Origin: Victivallales bacterium | Lineage (GTDB): Bacteria > Verrucomicrobiota > Lentisphaeria > Oligosphaerales > Oligosphaeraceae | Assembly (NCBI GenBank): GCA_017535315.1 | Contig: JAFXUD010000002.1 | Location: 1-64,000 of the forward strand | Direction: 5' to 3' | DNA: 64,000 nucleotides | Shown: positions 8,365 through 17,599 of the stretch, one piece after another | Layout of the letters: every line of letters starts with the position of its first letter | Numbering within the stretch: position 1 is the first letter of the stretch | Translations under genes and position numbers: made by a program | Notes under the pieces: model-generated | What the model was told of the DNA's origin: nothing | Database searches by the model: none | The model's input: only the letters and a program-made list of their open reading frames with translations

Positions 8365-11300
8365 TTACTTGAGCTCGACGATGGCGAAGGAGTGGAAGTC
8401 CAGGTGGAACTTCAACTGCAAAGTTGAGCTGTCATAGGATATGATGCGGCTGCCGAAGTCGCCTAACTTGAGCGGGGCGCGCGTGTAGTGGATTTTGAGG
8501 CGGTTGCGCGTCGGCAGGAGCTCGTCGTATTTGGGGTCGGGCGCGGGCAGGGTGTCGAGAGCCGTGACAGGGTTTGATGTGAGCCCGAGAACAGCGGGGT
8601 TGAAGGTGACGGTGAAATCCTGGTTGAGGTGCTCTTTGCCGATGTGGCTGATGACGGCCAGCAGCCGTTTGCCGTCAATCGATGTGTAGCAGCTGACATA
8701 GATGTCCCTTGCGCCATCGACGGTGGCAGGGTTCCGCCAGTAGCCCGTGAAGCGGGCTTGGGGCACGTCGAAGCGCTCATAGACGCGGAAGAGCTTGTCG
8801 AAGATGCCATAGTGGCAGCGCAGCGGGCTCAGCATAGAGTTGTGGGGCAGGGCACCTGCCAGGAACGCCTTGGTGATGCGAAACTTATAGAGGTCGTGCT
8901 CCTCTTTGCCGCCCCCGAATTCGGGAAGGAGATAGTCGTTTGCCTGGTAGATGGCGCTGGTGAGTCCGAAAGGGAGGGTGGAGAGCTCGGCGGCGAACAT
9001 CTCCAGTCCATAGGTGTCCTGGATGTCCTTTCCATTGTGCATGATGGTGCTGGAGTGCTGACGAATGTGCTCTCCATTCAGCAGATGCGTTGCAAAGCTG
9101 ACCACAGGCGGCATGACGAAGTCGGTGTTATGGAGGACGATGATGGGCTCTGTGATGCCGTTTTCCACCTCGGCGAGGGCGATGCGGCGGTAGAATTCGC
9201 GCATGGCCAGCAGTGGCCAGAACTCCTGGTGCCCGTGCAACTGGTTGTTGCAGATGCCGTTTAGGCCAAAGTCGAAGTAGAGTCCGTCGAACTTGTAGCG
9301 CTTGAGCACGCTGGCTGCCTTCTCCACGAAATAGGCATTGGCCTCGGTGGCGGGGCAACTGGAGAAGACTTGGTACTTGCGTCCATCTACTGTGTAGTCC
9401 AGGTTGACGGTCGGGACTTGCTGCCACTCGGGACGGAAGGCGGCGACATCGGGGTAACGGTCGTTGAGCATCATGGCATCCATGTAGATGATGGCGCGGT
9501 TATGGACCTTCTCGCGCACGGCGAGGCACTTTTTGTAGTAGCCATCCATGGAGGGGGCCTTCAGCGAGGGGAGGTCGGCGAAGAAGGCCTCGTATTCGTG
9601 GGGCCAGTTGCCGTTGATGGTGATGGAGTTCACGGGGTAGCGCGCGTCGGGGCGGTTCATCAGCGGGGTGTGGTAGTAATCGACAGTGTTCAGCGGGTAG
9701 TCCTTGGGCAGGGGGCGGATAGGCGTCGCCTGAAGGCCGAACTCGAACTCGAAGGCTTCGCCTGCCTTCAGCTCCTTGCGCAGGTTGATGCGGATGCGTG
9801 CCTGGCCGTCGCTTTTTTCGATAACCATGACGCTTTTATTGTCGCCCGTCCAGTCATGGTGGTGCTGGGTGAAGAAGCAGAGCCCCCTCTCCTGCATTCC
9901 AACCCAGAGGACAGGGAAGAAGGCGAGAGTGGTGGTGCCGTCGGGGATGGTGAGGGTTTGCTTGCGGCCCCAGCCGCCGCCGATGGCGGCGTGAAGGAAG
10001 CGCATCTGGTCAGGGGGGATGGGTAGTTCCAGCTGGAGGTCGCTCAAGGCTGAACGTGCCGTGAGGCGGACGCGGTGGTAGGTGAGGCCGTCGTAGTGGA
10101 CTTCGGCGTGGTTGGTCATCTCACACCGCGCGTCAGCAGAGCTGGTTGTGAAGCGGGCAGTGGTTGGGGTTGCGTTGAATTCGGCGGTGGTTGCCTTTTC
10201 ACCCAATGGCTTGCCGTTGGCGACCAGCTGCACGGGCGCAGAGAGCATATTCGTACCTTGCGAGAGGATTTGGCACGGGAAGTGGGAGACACCGCCATAG
10301 CGGTAGGTGCGTCCCCAGAGAGAGTAGGCGCCCTCCTTCTCGTTGCTCTGCAAGGGGGTGAAGGGCGGCAGCACCACGTCCAGCTTGTAGGTTGCCTCGT
10401 GCCAGCTGCCAAGACCCGGGTAGTCCAGCGTCAGGGAGGCGAGCTCCTTGTCTGCGGAGACGACCTTGATTGCATAGTTCCCGTTGGGAAGCGCGGAATC
10501 GAAGGGGAGGACGAGGGCGTCGCCGTTGACGGGCGTCCGTGCCAGTTCCTTGCCCTGCGGGGAGACTAGACAGAGCACAGCGTTGTCCTTCGCCGTGATG
10601 CCCAAAAGGGCCAGGTGTAGCTTGACGTTGATTCTGCCGCTGAGGTAAAGGGGGTTGGCCTCCATAGGGACGGGCTTGTAGCGATAGGACGCGTAGGTGC
10701 GCATCTGGGGCACGCCGTCCATGAGCAGGGTGTAGCGCACGAGGTCATACAAAGGGGAGGGCAGGGAAGCATCCACTGTCAGAGCTGCACTTCCTTCGCT
10801 GCCGATGGTAATTGCTTTGTTGAAGAGTGTCATTGGCGCGGCGGAGCCGTCCTGCCGCATCACGGAGATGTCATACTCGACTTTTGCGTTCTGGGGAGCG
10901 TGGATGCGGCCCTTCTGGTGAAGGGTGCCTGTCGTGGGATTTGGCCGCTCATCCTGCAGGAATACTGCTGTTTGCGTTGCGATGCGTGCGGTCAGGAAAC
11001 GGCTTGGGTCGCGGTAGAGTCCTGTGCCGTACAGTGCGGTTGGGGCGCTGTAGTCGCCGATGAACCAGCTGCGGCACCAGTTGAGCTGGAAGGACTCTGT
11101 GGGAGCGCCCTTGAGGTTCAACGTGCTCCAGGGGATGGCGATTTCGCCGCGCCAGATCTGTGAGTTGTCGATGAGCATGGCGAGGTTGCTGACATAGTGC
11201 CATTCGGGGTTCCACTTGTTTTCCATGTCAACGCCTTCGGTGTATCCACCTGCCGCGTTTCCTGCGAAGCGGTACAGATGACCGTTGAGTTTCAGATAGA

Positions 11301-12267
11301 ACTCCCATGATTCGCTCCCCCAGACCTCGGGCTCCAGCGCTGGCGTGCGGAGCTGTCCCACTTCAACGGTGTTGCCAGCGGGGAAGGCGTACTCGAACGC
11401 GATGTGGAGATGGGTGTTGGTGGCGGTGAAGGCGAGGCGATGGTTTGGGGATTCGTAGCCTTGGAAGCGCGACTTGATGGTCTCCAGCTCGGGGAGGGTA
11501 GCGGCGCGAGACCAAACGGCGTCGTCCAGGTTGGCATCGAGGGTGGGTGCCTCGACGCGCAGGGGAATCGTAAGGCAGCCGTCCAGGGCGGAGGAGGGCG
11601 ACACGAGGGCAACGCCCGAGGCCTTTGCGACTTCGGTCGGCGGAAGCGCTTCGCTGTAGGTGATGAGCTCCTTTAGCTGGAAGTCGTCCTGAGAGACGGG
11701 CACGGACTTGTACCAGCGGTCCGTGTCATGCGCGATAACCAGCCTGTCCAGCTTCTCCATTGGCACGGCCTGCGCGTAGTCGCCATAGAGAAGGCCGTTT
11801 AGGAAGAAGCGGACCTGCGCACCGTCCCAGGTGATGGCGCAGGTGTGGGGCTGCCCGTAGGTGAAGGAGGGCTTTGGCTTGAGGTAGGTCTGCGGGACGG
11901 TGGTGTTGTCGCCGAACTGGTAGGTGAGGCAGTTGCCCTGGTTCGGGATGCTGCAGACGCCCGCCACCAGCCTGGAGAGGCACCGCAGGTTGAAGATGGT
12001 GCGCGGGAGCATGACGTCTGCCGTCGGCTTCTCCATGCGGAAGCGCGCGATGATGGTGCCGCCCTTGCCGACGAGGGGCGCGGCGGGCAGGGCAAGGCCC
12101 CGCTTCCCGAAGGCGCACCACCCCTCTATGTCTCCTGCGGGGATTTCAACGTTCTTGTCGCCGATTTCAAGTGTTTGTGGAGTTTGCGGAAAATTCAGGT
12201 GCAGTGTGGGTTCGACGGCCAGGCAGATGAATGCGGAAAAGAGGGAAAGGAGTGCGTGGAGCTTCAT
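8365..12267 (-). CDS. Giant secreted LamG/CBM9/DUF6067-like protein
   Basis: A 1300-residue exported protein. A signal peptide (MKLHALLSLFSAFICLA) is followed by a LamG/concanavalin-like sandwich (about 20-220, with AITWDGAQVRFFLNG), then a CBM9-like domain (about 240-430, opening with LDANLDDAVWSRA). The C-terminal half matches, by recollection, the DUF6067 glycoside-hydrolase-like domain frequent in Lentisphaerota and Bacteroidota: FFTQHHHDWTGD and long barrel-like stretches such as FDGLYFDFGLNGICNNQLHG. It is likely a surface or periplasmic polysaccharide-active enzyme; the catalytic residues are unknown to me. The frame stays open to 12417, but ATG 12267, with AAAAGG just before it, directly precedes the signal peptide. 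It is transcribed divergently from rpsA. Confidence 0.8.
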   Translation of the reverse strand: MKLHALLSLFSAFICLAVEPTLHLNFPQTPQTLEIGDKNVEIPAGDIEGWCAFGKRGLALPAAPLVGKGGTIIARFRMEKPTADVMLPRTIFNLRCLSRLVAGVCSIPNQGNCLTYQFGDNTTVPQTYLKPKPSFTYGQPHTCAITWDGAQVRFFLNGLLYGDYAQAVPMEKLDRLVIAHDTDRWYKSVPVSQDDFQLKELITYSEALPPTEVAKASGVALVSPSSALDGCLTIPLRVEAPTLDANLDDAVWSRAATLPELETIKSRFQGYESPNHRLAFTATNTHLHIAFEYAFPAGNTVEVGQLRTPALEPEVWGSESWEFYLKLNGHLYRFAGNAAGGYTEGVDMENKWNPEWHYVSNLAMLIDNSQIWRGEIAIPWSTLNLKGAPTESFQLNWCRSWFIGDYSAPTALYGTGLYRDPSRFLTARIATQTAVFLQDERPNPTTGTLHQKGRIHAPQNAKVEYDISVMRQDGSAAPMTLFNKAITIGSEGSAALTVDASLPSPLYDLVRYTLLMDGVPQMRTYASYRYKPVPMEANPLYLSGRINVKLHLALLGITAKDNAVLCLVSPQGKELARTPVNGDALVLPFDSALPNGNYAIKVVSADKELASLTLDYPGLGSWHEATYKLDVVLPPFTPLQSNEKEGAYSLWGRTYRYGGVSHFPCQILSQGTNMLSAPVQLVANGKPLGEKATTAEFNATPTTARFTTSSADARCEMTNHAEVHYDGLTYHRVRLTARSALSDLQLELPIPPDQMRFLHAAIGGGWGRKQTLTIPDGTTTLAFFPVLWVGMQERGLCFFTQHHHDWTGDNKSVMVIEKSDGQARIRINLRKELKAGEAFEFEFGLQATPIRPLPKDYPLNTVDYYHTPLMNRPDARYPVNSITINGNWPHEYEAFFADLPSLKAPSMDGYYKKCLAVREKVHNRAIIYMDAMMLNDRYPDVAAFRPEWQQVPTVNLDYTVDGRKYQVFSSCPATEANAYFVEKAASVLKRYKFDGLYFDFGLNGICNNQLHGHQEFWPLLAMREFYRRIALAEVENGITEPIIVLHNTDFVMPPVVSFATHLLNGEHIRQHSSTIMHNGKDIQDTYGLEMFAAELSTLPFGLTSAIYQANDYLLPEFGGGKEEHDLYKFRITKAFLAGALPHNSMLSPLRCHYGIFDKLFRVYERFDVPQARFTGYWRNPATVDGARDIYVSCYTSIDGKRLLAVISHIGKEHLNQDFTVTFNPAVLGLTSNPVTALDTLPAPDPKYDELLPTRNRLKIHYTRAPLKLGDFGSRIISYDSSTLQLKFHLDFHSFAIVELK

Positions 12268-12423
12268 ATTACCTTTTATGCTTTGTTCCCCAAAAGGAAA
12301 ATCTAAAAACACTGTATAAGATGATGCTATCACCGTACACCAGATTGATTCAGTTTTCAAGTGGAGAAGTTGTTGTTTTGACATTTTACCTTTTCTTTCT
12401 CGACGTTTTTTTGACAATAGCGT

Positions 12424-12451
12424 TTGTAAATGGAGGGTTTATCACTATATT
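12424..12451 (+). promoter_or_regulatory. Probable sigma-70-type promoter of rpsA
   Basis: TTGTAA at 12424-12429 and TATATT at 12446-12451 are 16 bases apart, the same spacing and -10 hexamer as the tuf and rpsL promoters in this window. A better -35 match, TTGACA at 12411, lies too far away (29 bases) to pair with this -10. The sequence continues into the rpsA leader. Confidence 0.5.
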
Positions 12452-12544
12452 ATGAATTTCCAAATGAAAAATTTTGCCTGGATGGCGACCAGGCCGTCGA
12501 GAATAACAACAATCCCTAACCAAAAACAACCAACAAACCAAACC

Positions 12545-14242
12545 ATGAGTACAAAACAGTTTTGCGACATTGACAACATGCCTTCGATGGAAGCTCTGAT
12601 GAGCGGGCAGGATGAAAGCGCACAGAGATTTACCGACGGACAGATCATCAAGGCACGCGTCGCAAAAAAGACAGACAAGGGCCTTTATCTTGACATCAAG
12701 TATAAGGCGGAACCATTTGTGGCACTGGCGGATGTTCCGAACTGGGACAGCATCATCGAAGGACAGGATATCGATGTCTATATCGAACAGTCCGAAGATG
12801 ATGACAGCGGCCTTCACGTCAGCATTGCCAAGGCGGAAATCCAGAAAGTCTGGGACAACATCGTCAACAACAACCAGGAAGGCGGTCTTATTCACGGTGT
12901 CATCAAGCAGCGTGTCAAAGGCGGTCTTATTGTTGATGTCGGTGTGGAGGCATTCCTGCCAGGCTCTCAGGTTGACCTGGGGCCCGTCCGCAATCTGGAC
13001 GACTATATCGGCAAGGAAGAGGATTTCAAGATCCTCAAGATCAACGCCGAGCGCAGAAACATCGTTCTCAGCCGCCGCGAGATTCTCGAAGGCAAGCGGG
13101 ACGAGCAGCGCGACACCCTGCTGGGCGAACTGGAGAAGGGCCAGATCCGCCGCGGTATCGTGAAGAACATCACGGACTTCGGCGCATTTGTCGATCTCAA
13201 TGGCATGGATGGTCTGTTGCACATCACCGATATGAGCTGGGGACGCATCACCCATCCCAGCGAAGTGGTCAAGCAGGGCGAAGAGATCGAGGTCATGGTC
13301 CTGGATGTGGACCGCGAGCGCAAGCGCGTCTCCCTCGGCCTGAAGCAGAAGGACGGCAATCCGTGGGATACCGTTGACGTCAAGTACCCGAAGGGCGCCA
13401 GAGTCAAGGGCAAAGTCGTCAATGTCATGCCCTACGGCGCATTCGTCGAACTTGAGCAGGGCATTGAAGGCCTCATCCACGTTTCCGAAATGTCCTGGAC
13501 CAAGAAGGTCAATCGCGCCAGCGACATCGTCCAGGAGGGCGATGAGGTCGAGGCCATCGTTCTGGATGTGAACAAGGAAGACAAGAAGATCAGCCTTGGT
13601 CTCCGCCAGACGCAACCGAATCCGTGGGAGGTTATCAAGGAGAAGTACCCGAAGGGCACGCGCATCAAGGGCAAAGTTCGCAACATGACTGGCTACGGCG
13701 CCTTCGTGCAGATCCAGGACGATATCGACGGCATGATCCATGTCTCCGATATGAGCTGGATTCGCAAGATCAACCATCCCAGCGAACTGCTTCAGAAGGG
13801 CCAGGAAGTCGAGGCCGTCATCGTTGACGTCGATGCGCAGAACCAGCGCATCAGCCTCAGCATGAAGCTGTTGAACGACGATCCGTGGCAGAGCATCCAG
13901 GAACGCTACAAGGTCGGCGACATCGTGGAAGGCAAGGTCACGAAGACCGCTTCCTTTGGTGCTTTCGTGGAACTTGAGGGCGGCATCGACGGCCTCATCC
14001 ACATCTCCGAGCTGAGCAACGAACACGTCAACAAGGCGAAGGATGTTGTCACGGTCGGCAGCACTGTCAAGTGCCGCGTGAAGAACATCAACACCGAAGA
14101 GAAGCGCATTGGCCTGAGCCTGCGCGATGCAGACAGCCCCGCACCTGCCTCTTCCGAAGCAGCACCTGCTGGTTTCAGCGATGCCCTCGACGACGCCTTC
14201 AAGGCTGCCGAGAAGGAAGATAAGAACGGCCAGGAACAGTAA
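12545..14242 (+). CDS. rpsA: 30S ribosomal protein S1
   Basis: A 565-residue S1 protein with six S1/OB RNA-binding repeats starting at about residues 29, 112, 198, 285, 370 and 457; the last four carry the canonical YGAFV/FGAFV...GLIHISEMSW pattern. It binds mRNA on the 30S subunit and helps initiation on leaders without strong Shine-Dalgarno sequences. The frame is open back to 12452, but ATG 12545 begins the usual protein. There is no Shine-Dalgarno sequence here: the 45 bases before the ATG are C/A-rich and almost free of G, preceded by a CCTGG/CCAGG hairpin at about 12477-12494. Such a leader suits S1-dependent or autoregulated initiation. The gene ends with the terminator at 14268. Confidence 0.97.
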   Translation: MSTKQFCDIDNMPSMEALMSGQDESAQRFTDGQIIKARVAKKTDKGLYLDIKYKAEPFVALADVPNWDSIIEGQDIDVYIEQSEDDDSGLHVSIAKAEIQKVWDNIVNNNQEGGLIHGVIKQRVKGGLIVDVGVEAFLPGSQVDLGPVRNLDDYIGKEEDFKILKINAERRNIVLSRREILEGKRDEQRDTLLGELEKGQIRRGIVKNITDFGAFVDLNGMDGLLHITDMSWGRITHPSEVVKQGEEIEVMVLDVDRERKRVSLGLKQKDGNPWDTVDVKYPKGARVKGKVVNVMPYGAFVELEQGIEGLIHVSEMSWTKKVNRASDIVQEGDEVEAIVLDVNKEDKKISLGLRQTQPNPWEVIKEKYPKGTRIKGKVRNMTGYGAFVQIQDDIDGMIHVSDMSWIRKINHPSELLQKGQEVEAVIVDVDAQNQRISLSMKLLNDDPWQSIQERYKVGDIVEGKVTKTASFGAFVELEGGIDGLIHISELSNEHVNKAKDVVTVGSTVKCRVKNINTEEKRIGLSLRDADSPAPASSEAAPAGFSDALDDAFKAAEKEDKNGQEQ

Positions 14243-14267
14243 ACTGGTACGGAACAGTAGTTTTTAA

Positions 14268-14308
14268 AGCAATGGCAAAACCCAGACGGGTTTTGCCATT
14301 GCTGTTTT
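14268..14308 (+). terminator. Rho-independent terminator of rpsA
   Basis: A perfect 16-bp stem, 14268-14283 with 14288-14303 (AGCAATGGCAAAACCC and its complement), has the tetraloop AGAC and is followed by GTTTTCT. It lies 26 bases after the rpsA stop. Confidence 0.95.
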
Positions 14309-14315
14309 CTGGTTC

Positions 14316-14530
14316 CTGACAATAAGATTTTTCAAGGGACGTGAGGGACAGGAGGGACAGGAACGACGCAAGTGGCATGTCCCAGACAACAAGAATTTTT
14401 CAAGGGACGTGAGGGACTGGAGGGACAGGAGCGACGCAAGTGGCACGATAACTTGAGGCCCTGTGGGGCGATTGTTGCCCCTTGCGTCCCTCCAGTCCCT
14501 CCAGTCCCTCCAGTCCCTCACGTCCCTTGT
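14316..14530. repeat. Decamer-based repeats forming a 26-bp-stem palindrome
   Basis: Two direct copies of about 61 bases (about 14316-14377 and 14383-14444) contain the units GGGACGTGAGGGAC and GGAGGGACAGG. An inverted array of CCCTCCAGTC decamers follows at 14486-14520. Positions 14401-14426 and 14504-14529 are perfectly complementary over 26 bases, so the region can fold into a very large hairpin. It lies between the rpsA terminator and the tuf promoter. No coding potential is evident. Confidence 0.9.
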
Positions 14531-14568
14531 AAGTTTTTTGGGAAAAGTGAAAAAAACGACAAAAGACT

Positions 14569-14596
14569 TTGACAAAAGTGGAATCAATGCTATATT
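14569..14596 (+). promoter_or_regulatory. Sigma-70-type promoter of tRNA-Thr-tuf
   Basis: TTGACA at 14569-14574, a 16-base spacer, then TATATT at 14591-14596, about 46 bases before the mature tRNA-Thr. It is nearly identical in layout to the rpsL promoter at 29749. It should drive tRNA-Thr and tuf together. Confidence 0.85.
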
Positions 14597-14642
14597 ATTA
14601 GCCATTCTATTTTTTCAGGCATTCAAATATACATGACATGAT

Positions 14643-14718
<76 letters not shown>

Positions 14719-14893
14719 TCTTGTCTATTGAATTTGCCCGAAAATAGATATTCTGTGCAGAGCCAACTAGAAGGTGTGTGCAGAGCTTGCAGTGAAATAT
14801 TTGTAATATTCATATATTCACAACAGAAGCCGAGTCTGGAAAACAGACTTGTCCAGGCAAGGCGAAATCCAAAAACGGAGAAGGAGCCCAACA

Positions 14894-16114
14894 ATGGCTA
14901 AAGAAGTAGGCAAGAAAGAAGTCTTCAAGCGTGACAAACCCCACGTGAACATCGGTACGATCGGCCACGTTGACCACGGCAAAACCACTTTGACCGCGGC
15001 CATCACCAACCGCCAGTCCCTGCTGTTCGGCGGCGATATCAAGAGCTATGCTGAAATCGACAGCGCACCCGAAGAAAAGGCCCGTGGTATCACCATCAAC
15101 ACCGCACACGTCGAATACCAGACCGCCAAGCGCCACTACGCTCACGTCGATTGCCCTGGGCACGCTGACTATATCAAGAACATGATCACTGGTGCTGCTC
15201 AGATGGACGGTGCAATCCTGCTGGTTGCCGCCACTGACGGTGTTATGGCCCAGACCTCCGAGCACGTCCTCCTGGCCCGCCAGGTCGGCGTTCCCGCCAT
15301 TGTTGTCTTCATGAACAAGATCGATCAGGTTGACGACCCCGAACTGCTCGACCTCGTTGACATGGAAGTCCGCGAACTCCTCAACAAGTACGAGTTCCCT
15401 GGCGACGACACCCCCATCATCCGCGGTTCTGCCCTGAAGGCTGGCGAGGCCCTCGCCGCTGGCAAAGGCCCCGACTGCGAAGAGTGCAAGTGCATCGCTG
15501 AACTGATGGACGCCGTTGACAGCTTCATCCCCGAACCCGTCCGTCCTCTGGACCAGCCCTTCCTGATGCCGATTGAAGACGTCTTCTCCATCGAAGGTCG
15601 TGGTACCGTTGTGACTGGCCGTGTCGAGCGCGGTATTGTCAAGGTTGGCGATGAAATGGAAATCGTCGGTATCAAAGAGACCACGAAGACCACCGTCACA
15701 GGCGTTGAAATGTTCCACAAGCTGCTGGACCAGGGCCAGGCTGGTGACAACATCGGTACCCTGCTCCGCGGTATCAAGAAGGAAGATGTCGAGCGCGGTC
15801 AGGTTCTTGCCAAGCCAGGAACCATCACCCCGCACCACAAGTTCACCTGCGAAATCTACGTTCTGACCAAGGATGAAGGTGGCCGCCACACCCCGTTCAT
15901 GAACGGCTATCGTCCGCAGTTCTACTTCCGTACCACCGACGTGACAGGTAGCTGCCAGCTTCCTGAAGGCACCGAGATGGTTATGCCTGGCGACCACGTC
16001 AGCATGACAGTCGAGCTGATTTGCCCCGTTGCCATGGAGAAGGGTCTCCGCTTCGCCATCCGCGAAGGCGGCCACACTGTTGCATCTGGCCGTGTTGCCG
16101 ACATCATTGAGTAA
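14894..16114 (+). CDS. tuf: Elongation factor Tu
   Basis: A 406-residue EF-Tu, the GTPase that delivers aminoacyl-tRNA to the ribosome. G1 GHVDHGKTT (about residues 19-27), switch [14 protein letters not shown] and the domain II/III blocks are intact. The start at 14894 has AAGGAG before it. One odd feature is an insertion near the end of the G domain containing Cys195, Cys198 and Cys200 ([12 protein letters not shown]), where most EF-Tu proteins have no cysteine. The gene lies upstream of secE-nusG rather than after the EF-G gene, an arrangement shared by many bacteria with a tufB-like copy; no second tuf is in this window. Confidence 0.98.
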   Translation: MAKEVGKKEVFKRDKPHVNIGTIGHVDHGKTTLTAAITNRQSLLFGGDIKSYAEIDSAPEEKARGITINTAHVEYQTAKRHYAHVDCPGHADYIKNMITGAAQMDGAILLVAATDGVMAQTSEHVLLARQVGVPAIVVFMNKIDQVDDPELLDLVDMEVRELLNKYEFPGDDTPIIRGSALKAGEALAAGKGPDCEECKCIAELMDAVDSFIPEPVRPLDQPFLMPIEDVFSIEGRGTVVTGRVERGIVKVGDEMEIVGIKETTKTTVTGVEMFHKLLDQGQAGDNIGTLLRGIKKEDVERGQVLAKPGTITPHHKFTCEIYVLTKDEGGRHTPFMNGYRPQFYFRTTDVTGSCQLPEGTEMVMPGDHVSMTVELICPVAMEKGLRFAIREGGHTVASGRVADIIE

Positions 16115-16128
16115 GAGAAGTCGCTGTA

Positions 16129-16162
16129 GAGCCACCACAGCCAGTTGCTGGCTGTGGTGCTC
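16129..16162 (+). terminator. Hairpin between tuf and rpmG
   Basis: GAGCCACCACAGCCAG and CTGGCTGTGGTG-CTC pair over about 15 bp with one bulged base and a TTG loop. There is no clear T-run afterwards, so it may be a processing or attenuation hairpin rather than a full terminator; rpmG begins 20 bases later. Confidence 0.55.
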
Positions 16163-16182
16163 GCAGTTTACGAGGTAAAACC

Positions 16183-16335
16183 ATGCCGCGCGAAATCGTT
16201 ATATTGGCCTGCACGGAGTGCAAGCGCCGCAATTATACAACAGACAAGAACAAGCGGAATACCCCTGGGCGTCTTGAGAAGAAGAAGTATTGCCCCTTCG
16301 ACAAGAAGATGACGATCCACAGGGAAACCCGTTAG
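16183..16335 (+). CDS. rpmG: 50S ribosomal protein L33
   Basis: A 50-residue protein starting [14 protein letters not shown] and ending TIHRETR, the full length of bL33. It sits in the classic order tuf-rpmG-tRNA-Trp-secE-nusG. GAGG lies ahead of the ATG. Zinc-binding (C+) forms of L33 have two CxxC pairs. Here the first is present (Cys10, Cys13) but the second reads CPFD (Cys37, Asp40), so the ribbon is either half-degenerate or uses Asp as fourth ligand. It appears intermediate between C+ and C- forms. Confidence 0.95.
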   Translation: MPREIVILACTECKRRNYTTDKNKRNTPGRLEKKKYCPFDKKMTIHRETR

Positions 16336-16390
16336 TTTCTTCTGTTTTAGGTTAAGGTCCCTTTGAAAAGGGCCAAGCTGATTTTTCAGC

Positions 16391-16466
16391 AGGTGAGTAG
16401 CTCAGTTGGTAGAGCGGTGGTCTCCAAAACCGCAGGTCGTAGGTTCGAAGCCTGCCTCACCTGCCA
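16391..16466 (+). tRNA. tRNA-Trp (CCA)
   Basis: Acceptor arms AGGTGAG and CTCACCT pair, the D-arm has AGCTCAGTTGGTAGAGC, the anticodon loop CTCCAAA gives anticodon CCA, and the T-arm contains GGTTCGAAGCC. The 3' CCA is encoded at 16464-16466. A tRNA-Trp just upstream of secE is conserved in many bacteria. Confidence 0.97.
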
Positions 16467-16521
16467 TTTTTATGTCTGAATAGGAATCGGCCATTGATGG
16501 CATGATTAAGTGAGTCGTGTG

Positions 16522-16722
16522 ATGAGCAATCCCATAACAGCTATACAAAAATACTACGAAGAGACTGTAGAGCAGTTGAAGAAATGCACCTGGCCGAGTG
16601 TCGGCGAGCTGTATGAATCGACAGTGGTTGTGGTTTCCTTCATGATTCTGCTGACGGTCTTTGTCCTGGTGGTAGATTGGGTTTGCGCCACCGCAGTTCG
16701 CTTCATCACATCGGGTTTCTAA
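16522..16722 (+). CDS. secE: Preprotein translocase subunit SecE
   Basis: A 66-residue single-membrane-span SecE. The amphipathic helix and cytoplasmic turn KKCTWPSVGELYEST, with the conserved WP, precedes one long hydrophobic segment (about residues 27-54). It clamps SecY in the SecYEG channel of the inner membrane. A GTG at 16510 in the same frame would add four residues (MSRV); I favour ATG 16522, but the ribosome-binding site is not decisive. It is followed by nusG after a 139-base gap. Confidence 0.93.
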   Translation: MSNPITAIQKYYEETVEQLKKCTWPSVGELYESTVVVVSFMILLTVFVLVVDWVCATAVRFITSGF

Positions 16723-16861
16723 TGGAGATACTCAGCCTCCCATTGTTAAGATGGGATAGGTTTTTACGCAGAGTGGTATTGGATTCATTTATCCTCCCCA
16801 AAGGCAGAAGAAGAGCCAGTGGGATTTCGATTAAACAAGATTTTTAAGGAATCCTTCCATC

Positions 16862-17506
16862 ATGGAAGAAAAAACAGACATAAAGACCAACTGGTATGTT
16901 GTGCAGGTGATGTCAGGCCAGGAGAACAAAGTGTTCAACTATCTGGATTTCATCTGCTCGGGCGATCCCGCGAACGTGGTATTGCCGCCAGATGGGATCA
17001 AGAAGAAGTTTCACTCCATATTCTGTGGTCTTGTGCACGGGATATATGAGATAAACATTCCGTTTGAGTACGTCAACGAATACAAGGGCAGTGGTACCAA
17101 GAGCAAGAAAGCGAAAGAGCGCAAGCTTTATCCTGGATATGTGCTTATTAGGATGCAACTGCAGGATGAGAACGGGAAACTGATTCAACAAAACCTGAGT
17201 TTTGTCAAGGAGACCAAGGGTGTCATCGGTTTGATAGGCGACAAGATGCCAGTTCCGCTTTCGCCTGAAGAGGCCGAAGGCATGATGAAGGTCAGGAATG
17301 AAGCCGACGAGGAGCTGGTCAAGCCGAAGGTTGTCTATAGCATTGGCGAGACGGTCACGATTATCAAGGGCGCCTTTGAGAATTCTGAAGGCGTCGTTGA
17401 GGGAATCGACGAAGAGCGCGGAAAGCTGAAGCTTTCCGTGAGGATGTTCGGGAGACTGACGCCCGTCGAGGTGGATTTTGGGCAGGTGGAGCGTTCCCAG
17501 GAATAG
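16862..17506 (+). CDS. nusG: Transcription antitermination/termination factor NusG
   Basis: A 214-residue NusG: the NGN domain (NWYVVQVMSGQENKV at the start; KLYPGYVLIRM at about 90-100) binds RNA polymerase, and the C-terminal KOW domain (IGETVTIIKGAFENSEGVVEGI, about 160-181) contacts Rho or S10. It is longer than E. coli NusG (181 residues) because of an insertion at about 35-80 (DPANVVLPPDGIKKKFHS...), between two NGN strands. An insertion at this place also occurs in some other bacterial NusG proteins, but I cannot say whether it is homologous. It leads into rplK. Confidence 0.95.
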   Translation: MEEKTDIKTNWYVVQVMSGQENKVFNYLDFICSGDPANVVLPPDGIKKKFHSIFCGLVHGIYEINIPFEYVNEYKGSGTKSKKAKERKLYPGYVLIRMQLQDENGKLIQQNLSFVKETKGVIGLIGDKMPVPLSPEEAEGMMKVRNEADEELVKPKVVYSIGETVTIIKGAFENSEGVVEGIDEERGKLKLSVRMFGRLTPVEVDFGQVERSQE

Positions 17507-17599
17507 GGGATGTTCCAGTTTTTATCGTAATTATTGAACACGGAATACGGGAGAGCACCTGCCAGCTCGCACCGACTCCGTGAAGTGAAAGAGGTCACA

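Noticed and set aside
12411-12451. TTGACA (12411) with TATATT (12446) as rpsA promoter
   Set aside because: The 29-base spacing is too long; TTGTAA at 12424 gives 16.
12386-14026. A 546-codon minus-strand frame opposite rpsA
   Set aside because: Periodic repeats in its translation only mirror the S1 repeats on the plus strand.
14810-16138. A 442-codon minus-strand frame opposite tuf
   Set aside because: Antisense shadow of EF-Tu; such long mirror frames are common opposite highly biased genes.
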